Positions 49,181-59,719 of a DNA stretch of 64,000 nucleotides are shown in pieces. The notes below the pieces were generated by a model. The model saw only the letters and a program-made list of their open reading frames with translations. It had not been told where the DNA came from and made no database searches. The translations under genes and the position numbers were made by a program. This stretch comes from Equus caballus (lineage: Eukaryota; Chordata; Mammalia; Perissodactyla; Equidae). Position 1 is the stretch's first letter; each line of letters begins with the position of its first letter. The DNA is taken from positions 6,791,001 through 6,855,000 of the forward strand of contig NC_091693.1 of the NCBI RefSeq assembly GCF_041296265.1, in the 5' to 3' direction.

Positions 49181-49650
49181 ATGTGTCAGGACTGTGGTGA
49201 GCCTCAGGACTCTGAGAGGCCCCCTAGGGACCACTTCGTGCTGTCACTCGTGGCCTACCTCCTGTGTTGTCCCTTAGGCACTGCAGCTTTGTACTATTCT
49301 AACCAGGTGAGAATCTGCATCATGTCAATCCTCCCCTCCCCGTCCTCTCCCTCATGGCCCTTACTCTGAGCCAACTTCATCCACGTTCTTCCTCCTATGA
49401 GTTCAGGTCCCCACCCTGGGTCCTTACACTCCCAAAGCTAGAGCCGATCCAACAACCCTTTCAAACCCATCTGTTGCTGTTCTGTCTCTCCCTACAAACT
49501 CAGACAAAGCGCTACAATGATAAGAATAAACGAGCCTTGGCAGTGGTGGCCTCCTGGAGGACCTTCAGATTATCAATTGCATCAATTATTATGGCATGCA
49601 TCAGTACGGTCGTCAGGTTGGTACTCATAACGGACAAGTTATCTTGGTAA
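49181..49650 (+). CDS. Dispanin/CD225-like two-pass membrane protein, copy C
   Basis: Exons 49181-49306 and 49504-49650 give 90 residues; the 197-bp GT-AG intron is in phase 0. The first exon is close to copy A (ERPPRDHFVLSLVAYLLCC, then PLGTAALYYS; membrane segment about 19-39). The second exon has one codon fewer than the others. It carries an arginine (R80) in the middle of the second membrane segment and ends LSW instead of LSR. The acceptor GCCCCCAG ends at 49168 and the frame is open back to it (ALEN before Met). The frame is intact, but the charged residue may weaken insertion of segment 2. It could be a functional variant or a copy in early decay. Function unknown. Confidence 0.68.
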
Positions 49651-51289
49651 CCTGCTCTCCAATTCGTGAACAAACCACCAAATATATACAACAGCATTAC
49701 TCACATGGCTCAAAGTCTCCATTTGGGCCTGATGGGACAGTGGTTCCTCAATGTCCAGAGTGCCAAGTGTTGCCAACCTGAGACAGCACATTGAAGTTGT
49801 TGAAGGGAGGAGGAAGTGTAACTCAGGCAGCCCATTTGACCTGTGCTCAAGACCAACTCTGGGACCCTGCCAAGGGATGGGACCATGGGAAGTAGGGTAC
49901 GGCACTGTTTCCCCAGGGTACCTTCCCCTCCTGCCCACATTCATGCATTCACGCCATAAATCTATTTATGCTGACCAAGGGCCTTGACCATGCTGCCTTG
50001 CTCTGGGGATATAGCAGTGACCACTTCAGGTCCAATCCCACCCTTCAGAACTTAGAAACCTAGGTGGCAGACAGACACATCACCAGACAGTGACAGTCCA
50101 CAGTGGTCCAGTCTTGAAGGGGGAATCTAGGGAGGTGGGTTGTAAGAGGCCAGACCTAATCCGGGAACTTGTGATCTCCCAGAAATCCAGGGAGTCAGGC
50201 AGCTGTCGGTGAACTGGTTAGAATTCGCATCAGGTTATGACTGTAGAGAGCTTCTGTAACAGGTATGGACTGCCTCCTCTCCCACCTCTCCGACCACCCA
50301 CCAATGCTTGTCATTTAGTAATCATTCAACAATTACATTCTGAGCGCCTACAGTGTACCAGACACTGTACCAGGAACTAGGAATGCAACAGAGCAAGATA
50401 ATAAGATCCCTTTCTGGGGCTGGCCCCATGGCCGAGTGGTTAAGTTTGCGTGCTCTGCTGCAGACGGTCCAGTGTTTCCTCAGTTCAAATCCTGGGCGAG
50501 GACATGGCACCACTTGCCAGGCCACGCTGAGGCGGTGTCCTGAATGTCACAACTGGAAGGACCCACAACTAAGAATATACAACTATGTACTGGGGGGCTT
50601 TGGGGATAAAAAAGGAAAAAAATAAAATCTAAAAAAAAAAAAAGAAGAAGATCCCTTTCTGATGGAGCTTACATTCTGGCAGGGAAGAAAACCAGAAACA
50701 AATAGACCTCTAAACACACAAGATAATTACAGGGAATGGTAAATGCTATGGGGAAAATAAAACAGAGAAATAAGCTAAAGCAGTGCCAGTATTGGTCCCC
50801 CAACTGTTTATAGTTTACAACCAGATAAGAGCAGAAACTGCCATTAAGTGCTTCAAAACTTACAGCAACTTGACATTTTCATGACATCCAAGTATATGAT
50901 CAGGAGCCTCGTGTAGTTGAACAGGGTATAGACCAAAAGGATCAGTCTATCACAGATTGGAAATATGAGCAAACGGGTCCTACTCCACAACAACAAATAG
51001 TTTCAGATGCACTGAGCTAGTGGGCAATGACAGCTGGGAGGTATAGTGGTTAGGGTCATGCTAGCAGCTGTAACAAATAAACCCCAACATTTCTATAGCT
51101 CAAAAGTGGAAGTTGATTTCATGATCACAGAACCTCCCAATGTGGGCATCTGGTGTCCCACATATTAAGTCAGGGATCCAGTCTTCTTCCACTTGGTGAT
51201 TCCACCATCTCCTAAAGGCTCAGGGTCCTTTGAATCCAGACAGAAGATGAGAGAGTGGAGAACTCCCACTTGCTTCTTAGAATGCTTGG
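49651..51289 (+). other. 3' flank of gene C with L2-like repeat and old repeat
   Basis: About 49840-50280 closely matches unit B (17040-17480). The L2-like stretch is 50315-50760, split by a SINE. The unassigned old repeat is 51040-51285. No gene is seen. Confidence 0.45.
50416..50647 (+). mobile_element. ERE-type SINE, unit C only
   Basis: GGGGCTGGCCCCATGGCCGA to TGGGGGGCTTTGGGGATAAA and a poly-A tail. Duplication AAGATCCCTTTCT at 50403-50415 and 50648-50660. It is missing in A, B and D. Confidence 0.93.
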
Positions 51290-52060
51290 CTTGAGAGTGA
51301 ACCCTTATACACTCTTGGTGGGAATGTAAATTTCAACAGCCAATATGGAAAACATTATGGAGGTCCTCAAAAACTAAAAATAGAACTACCATATAATCCA
51401 TCATCACACTTCTGGATATATATTCAAAGGAAATCACTGTCAGAGACATATCTGGACTCCTTGTTCATTGCAGCATTATTTACGATAGCCAAGATATGGA
51501 AATAACCTAAGTGTTCACCAATGGACAAATGAATAAAGATGTGGTATGTATACATAAAAATATTATTAAACCACGAAAAATATGAAATCCAGCTATTTGT
51601 GACAACATGGGGACCTTGAGGGCATTATGCTAAGTGAAATAAGTCAGACAGAGAAAGACAAATACCACATGATCTCACTTATTTGTCAATTAAAAAAAAA
51701 AAAAATCTCCTGGACACAGAGAAGAGATTGGTGGTTGCCAAAGGTCAGGGGTGGAGGTGGGCGAAATGGGCAAAAGGAATCAAAAGGTACAAACTACTAG
51801 TTATACATAAGTCAAGCGGATGTAATGTACAGCATGTCTACAATAGTTAGTACCAATGTATTGCATAATTGAAGTTGCTAATAGAGTAAATCTTAAAAGT
51901 TCTCATCACAAGAAAAAAAATGCTGTAAATATGTATGGTGACAGATGTTAACTAGACTTACCATGGTGATCATTTTGCAATATATACAAATATTAAATAA
52001 TTATATTGTACACCTGAAACCAATATAATGTTGCATGTCAATTATACCTCAATAAAAAAA
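51290..52060 (+). mobile_element. L1M tail of unit C
   Basis: ACTCTTGGTGGGAATGTAAA to the 3' UTR CACCTGAAACCAATATAATG and TTATACCTCAATAAAAAAAT. Unit D starts right after its A-rich end, so the flank found after the A, B and D tails is missing here. Confidence 0.8.
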
Positions 52061-52065
52061 TTAAG

Positions 52066-52875
52066 TGAAATATTATGTGTATGAGCTGCTTGTTTAAACT
52101 ATAGCTGCAGATGAAAGAAATAAAAGAAGACCTAAATAAATGAAGAGCCTTCCCAGGGTCGTGACTTGGAAGGCTCAACATCTTTCACAATTGGTAGGAA
52201 ATTCTAACGCAATTGCTATTAAAAGACCAACAAGATTTGTAAATCTAGAAGAGCATAGTCAAAACAGCTATGAAAAAGGAGAATAAAGTTGGAGTACTCA
52301 CATTACCCAATTTTAAGAATCACTGTAAAGCTACATTAATAAGCCAGTGTGGGATTGGCAAACGGATAGACACATAGATCAACAGAACACAATAAGGAGT
52401 GCAGAAAGAGACCCACATAAATATGGCCAATTTATTTTCAAAAAAGGTCCAAAGGCAATTTATTGAAGAGAGAATAGTTTTTTAATCATGTTATAGTAAT
52501 TGAAAAGCCATATGCCAAAAAAAAAAAACGCTTAATCTCAACTAAAACCTCATCCTACACAAATATTAACTCAGTACGGATCACAGATCTAAATGTATAA
52601 TGTAAATCTATCAAACATTTAGGAGAAAATCTTCCTGACACTGGGTTAAGCAAAGAGTTCTTAGACATGATATGAAAAGCATATCCATAAAAGAAAAAAA
52701 AATAATTTAGACTCTATCAAAATTAAAAATTTTTGCTCTGCAAATGAGGACTTTTAGAAAACGAAAAGATAAACTACATACCCAGAGAAATACTGTAAAT
52801 CATATATCTGACAAAGGACTTATATCCAAAGCATATAAATGACTCTCAAAACTAAACTGTAATAAAAACAACTTC
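52066..52875 (+). mobile_element. Truncated L1 ORF2 fragment of unit D
   Basis: It matches only the last third of the older L1 found in the other units (ATTATGTGTATGAGCTGCTT onward). It has no LTR insertion: GCTACATTAATAAGCCAGTG is uninterrupted. It then jumps to promoter DNA with about 200 bp missing relative to B. Confidence 0.75.
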
Positions 52876-52974
52876 CGGATTTGATCAATGAACCTGAGAG
52901 AGTAGGAAGGACAGGCGTTTCATCACACCAATCAGCAGCCAGGCGAGTACTGGCTTTCCCACCATCACACACAC

Positions 52975-53050
52975 AACCTCCAAGCAACCAATAGAAGCAG
53001 AGGGACAGGATAGGAGGCGGGGCCTGCCTGGTCTCCATGGAAATCCGCAG
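52975..53050 (+). promoter_or_regulatory. Promoter of dispanin-like gene D
   Basis: CCAAT at 52988-52992, GC box GGAGGCGGGGCCTG near 53013-53026, X-box GTCTCCATGGAAATC at 53031-53045 (one change from A-C). Spacing is the same as in the other units although the surrounding DNA is the most diverged, which argues for selection on these sites. Confidence 0.6.
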
Positions 53051-54153
53051 CGGGTTTGCGTGAGGGAGAGGCTCCATGTAGCCAGATCCAGATGCCCTAA
53101 TGGGGGTGTTTGAGGGGGCAGGGAGGGAATTTATGAGGGGACAGGGCGGGAGAAAAAGATAAAGAGGGGGTAGAGGGGGAATGATGGGGCAAGGAGGTTT
53201 CATAAGGGGGCGGAGAGGGTGTTATAAGTAGAGAAGTATTTAGACAGAGCACGTGTTTAGAAGAGGGAGTCCGTTATGAGTAGACAGAGGAGTTCAAGGG
53301 TCAGGAAGCTGGTTGCAGAGGGAGAGAAATGGTGCTAGAGGGAGACAGGGCAGGCCTTTATAAGGGGACAGAGAACAGCCTATGAGTGCACACAGGACGA
53401 TTTAGAGTTTACAGATGCTCAAAGAAGATCATAGAGGAGCCCAGTGAGAGGTTATGGGGGTTGAGGGGAAGGGAGGAGTTTATAGGTGAGTGGGAAGTGT
53501 TAGAGCAGGACCGTGACAGACTCATAGGGATGAAGTGAGGGATATTATAAAAGCGACAAGCAGAGAGCTATTGTAGACATTAGAGGTTTTATAAGGTATG
53601 GGTTCTATAAGGGGACAATGAAGGTTTTACAAATGACAAGTGAGAGTGTTAAAGTATTGAGTGAGAGTCTTCTTATTAGGATGTTTATAGGGGCAAAGAG
53701 AAGGCTGCTTTGGGGAACGATGTTGATGTTATGGGAACAAATTGTGATAGTGAGTCAGCCGAGGATTCAGGGAGGCCAAGTGACAGTCATCAGAGTCAGT
53801 AAGGGATTTGGGGGGACAGTGGAAGGGGCAAGAGAGACATGCTGTGGGGTTCTGCGAGGCAGTTTTAGAAGACGGTGGAGGTTATAGGAGACAGGGAAAC
53901 AGTAACAGGGAACAGAGAAGGATTATAGGGCATGGGGACAAGGGGCACTGGGAGTTCTAAGGGGCAGGGAAGTATTACAGGGGATGAGGAGAGGTTAGAG
54001 GGGACAGGGTGGGAATTAGAGGGAGTTGGTGAGAGTTTTAAAGGGAGTCAATGAAGTATTTATAGGAGCCAAGTGTCATGAAAAGGGAGGAGATCAGAGG
54101 GACTGGTAGAGTCTAGAAGCCATACTGAGCCATTACCCACTCCCTGCCCCCAG
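53051..54153 (+). repeat. GA-rich degenerate intron of gene D
   Basis: The same style of purine-rich decayed repeat (GTTATAGGAGACAGGG, GACAGTGGAAGGGGCAAG). It ends in a strong acceptor, CTCCCTGCCCCCAG. Confidence 0.5.
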
Positions 54154-54192
54154 GCATTTGAAATCTTGCATGACAAGCCCCCCAAAGACTAC

Positions 54193-54614
54193 ATGTGCCT
54201 CTCGATTTTGGCCTTCATCCTGTGTTTTCCGATAGGCATTGTAGCCTTGATCTTCTCTGTCCAGGTGGGAATCCTAGACGTGCCAATCCCTTCTCTCTCC
54301 CCTCCCTCCTTATCCTGGTCATGACCCTGACTCAAATTCTTCCTTGTTTCCCTCCTGTGTGGGTTCGGGGCCCCACCCTGGGTCCTTACAGTCTCATGGC
54401 TTATCCCAATACAATAATCCTTTTAAGCCCATCTATTTCTGTACTGCCTCTCCCTTCAAATCAGACAAGGCACTGCAACAAATGGAATGAACGAGCCTTG
54501 GCAGCTGAGACCTCCCACCAAGTCTTCTACATTGCAGCCTTGGGGATTGTTTTGGGAAGCCTCATCATGCTCATCCTCTTGATTTTCATCATGACGGACT
54601 TATTTTCTCGGTAA
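54193..54614 (+). CDS. Dispanin/CD225-like two-pass membrane protein, copy D
   Basis: Coding exons (54154)54193-54264 and 54465-54614, phase 0 GT-AG intron of 200 bp. The exon is open from the acceptor (AFEILHDKPPKDYMCLSI), but where A-C have their ATG this copy has TTG. The first in-frame ATG, 54193, gives 73 residues and lies at the edge of membrane segment 1 (ILAFILCFPIGIVALIF). The loop is TRHCNKWNERALA and the long segment 2 (FYIAALGIVLG...) ends FSR. The PPKDY..S...C..PIGIVALIFS pattern is the most family-like of the four. Either translation starts in an upstream exon that I could not identify, or a shortened protein is made. No stop breaks the two exons. Confidence 0.62.
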
Positions 54615-55995
54615 CCTCCTCCTCAGCTCATGAACCGTCAAATATATACAACAACGTTACTTACCTTGGCTCTAGGTATCCATTTGGGCCAAATGGGACA
54701 ACAGCTCCTCAATGTCTAGAGTGCCAAGTGTTGCCAGCCTGAGCCAGCACCTTGGAGTTGCTGATGGGGGAAGGAAGTATAGCTCAGGCAGCCCATTTGA
54801 CCTGAGCTTAAGAACAACTCTGGGACCCTGCCAAGGGATGGGGGCCATGGGAGAGAGGGTAGGGTACTGTTTCCCCAGGGCAGCCTCCCCTCCTGCCCAC
54901 ATTCACACATTCATGCCATAAATCTATTAATACCAACCAAGGGCCTTGACTATGCTGCCTGACTCTGGGGACATAGCAGTGACCACTTCAGGTCCCACCC
55001 CACTGCCTCAGAACTTAGAAACCAAGGTGGCAGACAGACACATCATCAAACAGTGACAGTTCAGAGTCATCCAGTCTCAAGGGAGTCCTAGGGAGGTGGG
55101 TTGTAAGAGGCTAGACCTAACCTGGGAACTTGTGATCTACCAGAAATCCAGGGAGTCAGGCAGCTGTCGAACTGCTTAGAATTCTCATCAGGTTATGACT
55201 GTAGAGAGCTTCTGTAACAGGTATGGACTGCCTCCTCTCCCACCTATCCGACCACCCACCAATGCTTGTCATTTAGTAATCATGCAACAAATACTTTCAG
55301 AGCGCCTACAATGTACCAGGAACTGTACCAGGAACTAGGAATGCAACAGAGCAAGATAAGAAGATCCCTTTCTGATGGAGCTTACATTCTAGTGGGGAAG
55401 AAAACCAGAAACAAATAGACCTCTAAACAAATGGGATAGTTACAGGGAATGGTAAATGCTATGGAGAAAATAAAACAGAATAATAAGCTAAAGCAGTGCC
55501 AGTACTAGTCCACCAAGTGTTAATGGTTTACAACCAGATAAATGCAGAAACTGCCAGTAAGTGCTGCAAAATTTACAGCAGCTTGACATTTTCATGACAT
55601 CCAAGTATATGATCAGGAGCCTTGTGTAGTTGAACAGGGTATAGACCAAAAGGATAAGAACATCACAGATTGGAAATATGAAAAAACGGGTCCTATTTCA
55701 TAACCACAAATAGTTTCAGATGCATTGCACTAAAAGACAATGACATCTAGAAGGTGTATTGGTTAGGGTCATGCTAGCAGCTGTAACAAATAAACCCCAA
55801 CATTTCAGTAGCTCAAAAAAGAGAATTTTATTTCACACTCACAGAACCTCCCAATGTGGGCACTTCTTGTGGCCCACATATTAAGTCAGGGATCTAGGCT
55901 CCTTCCACTTGGTGATTCCACCATCTCCTAAGGGGTCAGAGTCCTTTGAATCCAGGCTTAAGATGAGAGAGTGGAGAACCTCCACTTGCTTTTTA
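54615..55995 (+). other. 3' flank of gene D with L2-like and old repeats
   Basis: Unit DNA as in A-C. L2-like text is at about 55270-55480 and the unassigned old repeat at 55765-55995. No gene is seen. Confidence 0.45.
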
Positions 55996-56009
55996 AAATC
56001 TTTGGCCCG

Positions 56010-56705
56010 AAAATGAACCCTCATATACTCTCTGTGGGAATGTAAATTGGCACAGCTACTATGGAAAACGGTATGGACTCTCCTTAAAAAATTAAAATAG
56101 AACTACTATATAATCCAGCAATCCCATTTCTGGATATATATCCAAAGGAAATAAAGTCACTGTCTCAAAGAGATATCTGGACTCCTTGTTCATTATTATT
56201 AAGCCATGAGCAATATGAAATTTTCCCATTTGTAACAACACGGATGGAACTTGAGGGGCATTATGCTAAGTGAAATAAGTCAGAGAAAGACAAATACTGT
56301 ATCTCTCTTATATATGGAATCTTAAAAAGCCAAACTCATAGAAACAGAGAGTGGAATGGTGGTTCCCAGGGACTGGGGGTGGGGGGTGGAGGGCAGAATT
56401 GGGGACAGGCTGGTAAAGCCTATAACCTTTCAGTTATAAGATGAATAAGGTCTGGAGATCTAATGCATAATCTGACTGTGGTTAACAATACTGTATGTGT
56501 ACTTAAAATTTGCTGAGACTAGATCTTAAGCATTCTCACCAAACAAAGGTAACTATGTGAGGTGATGGATCTGTTCATTAACTTGATGGTGGTAATAAGT
56601 TCACAATGTATACATATACCAGATCACCATGTTGTACACTATAAATATATTACAGTATTATTTGTCAATTATATCTCAATAAAGCAGGGGAAAATTTTTT
56701 TAAAT
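56010..56705 (+). mobile_element. L1M tail of unit D
   Basis: TCTGTGGGAATGTAAATTGG to CAATTATATCTCAATAAAGC. It has a deletion near 56190 relative to the other units. No SINE interrupts it. Confidence 0.78.
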
Positions 56706-58570
56706 AAAGCTTTGGCCCTAAAGTGACATACATCACTTCTGCTCTCAATCCATTGGACAGAACTAGTCTCATGGCCTCAAGTGGATGCAAGGGCCCCTGG
56801 GAAATGTAGTCCCAGACAGGCAGTCAACAGACACCTAGCTGGTTGTGCCACAGAAGACCATTCATCGATGTTCTTCAAGCTGAGACACGGAAGCCAAAAT
56901 ATGACAGCTGTTCCAAGAGTTCCCACAGAGTGGGAACAGCAAGAAGAAATGTCCTGAAGCTGGAATGAGCTTGATAATTCAAGGAACAAAAAGGAGGTCA
57001 ATGCAGCAATAAGTAATGTTACACATCTCCTACTCTCCAGAATGGGTGGGGTTCTCTCCTCCTCTCTGTAACAACACTTGTAGGTGCTTATGAAAGTCCC
57101 AAAGATGACCTCTAACTCCAGCTCTCCTGAAGAGGAAATTCAGCACTGCTTCTTCACCTTTCAGCCGTCAGAGATCTGCTCACAGGAATATTTTGCAGAC
57201 AGACAGCTGCCCACCTCTAGGACCTCTCAACCCACTCCGTGCCTGGCTCTGTGCTGGGTAATGCTGGGGACACAGCAATGACCAGGACAGACCCCATCCC
57301 TGCTCTCAGGAAATCCACAGTCCAGTGGGGAAGGCAGACTCACCATCAGACAGGGCTGCGAGTTGTTCCTTCACTTCTTCTTTCAATTAGCAAATTTTTA
57401 TTGTGCATCTGTTGTTGTGAGGACAAAATGCTACCCTCATGGATTTCACATTCTGGTGGGGTGGGGGTGAAAGATGAAAAACATGATAAATAAGTGAAAT
57501 ATTAAGAGTACTGTGGGAAAAAACAAAGCAGGGTAAGGGGGATAGGAAGTACTGGAGGTGGATGAGGGGCTGTAGTTTTAAAGAAGGAAGTAGGTAATGC
57601 CCCAGAGAAGATCTTAATTTTGAGCAAACTCTTGCGTGACTAAAGAGAGAAAATAAGGCAAAATCTGGAGGAAGAGAGTCCCAGGCAGATAGAAATGCTA
57701 GTGCAAAGGCCCCGAGGTAGGAGCATCTCTGCTTTTTCTGAGCTGTAGTAATGAGGCCAGTGTGGCTGAAGTGAAGTGAGCAAGGCAGAGAATGGTGAGA
57801 GACGCAATCAGAGAGGTAACAGGAAGCCAGATGGAAGAGAGCTTACTTTACTCTGTGTGACAGGAACAGACGTTGACAGATGAGCGACATGTGCTCACTC
57901 AGGTCTTAACTGACTCTCTATGACTCTGGCGGGGAGCGGACTGTGGGAGACAGGCGACAGCAGGAAGACTGCTGTGATATTCCAGATGAGAAGTGATGGA
58001 ATATCAGACCAGAGCAGGCAAAGTGGAAAGGGGAAGGCTTGATGAATTTTAAAGGTAAACAGGAATTGCTGCTGCATCATATGAGTCTAAGAGAAAGAGA
58101 GCTATTTGGGGCCTCAGGAACTAGAAGGACAGAGCTGCCCTTGTCTGAGCTGGGGAAGGAGGAGAGAAACAAGTCTAAGGAGGCACAGTATAGTGGTCAT
58201 TATAAGGTTTTGGAGCCATATTCTGGCTCAGAAGTTAGTTCAGCAGTGGACATGGGACCCTGCCTGAGCCAACAAGAGTTAAATAAATGGTTTCTGGAGC
58301 TCACAGGAAAGAGAAACAGCCCACCTCTTCCATGTTAGCCTCTAAAATTATACCTCTCCCTCACCTTGGAGAGTACAAGGAAAGTCATTATGCAATCATG
58401 TAGGAGAGCCTGGGGCTGCCAGGAGGAAGGAGGAACCAAGGAAGAAGCAAGCACTAGGAAGGGGAGGAGAAGGAAACAGGGTCTTCAGTGACATCACCAT
58501 CCTCATCATCATCATGGTCACTGAGCAGTCAACTGTGTGCCAGGCCCTGTTCAAGGAACTCATGCACATT
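56706..58570. other. Downstream flank of unit D, L2-like repeat, no gene
   Basis: 56706-56790 continues the unit homology. 57235-58020 is text of an old L2-type repeat (TGCTGGGGACACAGCAATGAC; GCAAAGGCCCCGAGGTAGGA; ATATTCCAGATGAGAAGTGAT). No coding frame is supported. Confidence 0.45.
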
Positions 58571-58574
58571 ATCT

Positions 58575-58745
58575 CATTTAAACCCCAAAACAACACTGAA
58601 AAGCAGGTATTATAATTGTCCCCAGTTCACAAATGAGGAAACTGAGGCCAGAGAGATTGAGAGACTTGCCCAAGATTATCCAGCCTGTGAGTGGTAGAGT
58701 CAGGATTCAACTCCAATCAGTCACACTGCAGAGCCTTTGCCCATA
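58575..58745 (+). mobile_element. MIR SINE
   Basis: Core text CAAATGAGGAAACTGAGGCC, AGAGACTTGCCCAAGATTAT and GAGTCAGGATTCAACTCC is diagnostic of MIR. Confidence 0.85.
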
Positions 58746-58749
58746 ATAA

Positions 58750-59700
58750 CTGCTTTCCAGTGTTTGAGCCGCTGGATCACACCTCACCTGAATGAAGATG
58801 AACCAGTACACACTTTTTAATCAGGTGGCCAAGATATTTCTTGCTTTGCTAGGGAAGAAAATTACTTTGTTTTGGGTTTTTGGACATTTGTCATCAATTA
58901 GAGGCTTATCTGTGACAATCCAGAAGAGGTTATCCAACCAACCTGGGGAGTCAGAGAAGGCTTTCCTGGAAGGATACATCTGAGTTAAGACCTGAAGGAT
59001 GAGGAGATAGCTACTGAAGATAAGGAAGAGGGGTGATTCAGTTACGGGGCACAGCAGGAAGAAAAGCCCAGATGTTGGGGTAGGGAGTCTTGACAGGTGC
59101 TGCCTCAGTGAGAACACTGCTTTCTTCTCTGGAAAGGTCTTAACCTGGAGATAAGTTCCCTCCACTCAGCTCTATCATCACCCCCACCAGCCCCCTGCTA
59201 TGCTTCAGCCCTGTCATCGCCTGCCCTGGTTCCCTGCCCCGGCCACAATCTCCTCCTCTGATCCACCCTCCAAAGAACAAGAATGCTCTTTCCCATTTTT
59301 TTTAACTTCTGATTTCTCAGTTTCTTTAGATAATGATTTCAAATCTACAGACTGTACACAAAAAGAGTCTAACAGACCTCCATGTACCAACCAGATTTAA
59401 CAGATGTGAACATTTTCCTATGTTTGCATCAGATCTCTTCCTTTTAGAAATAAAATATTATAGACACAAATTAAGCCCCTGCCCCTTTCCTCTGTTCCCT
59501 TCTTCCCTCCCTCCACGCCTGGAAGAAACCACTGAACTCATGTTGCCGTGAATCAATCCGATGTGTATTTTTCACTTTTACTCAACATGTGTGAGTCCAC
59601 ATGCAGAGTTGTTGTTTTGGATGTGTAGGAGTCCTTAGGGACTTCTGCCAAATCTCAACAGCTCTTCACCTGCCAGGCCTCACCTTCTGTGTTTCTCAGT
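58750..59700. other. Non-coding DNA, nothing recognised
   Basis: Short frames on both strands show no domain, splice context or repeat signature that I can name. Confidence 0.3.
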
Positions 59701-59719
59701 TGGCCCAGTTGACATTTCA

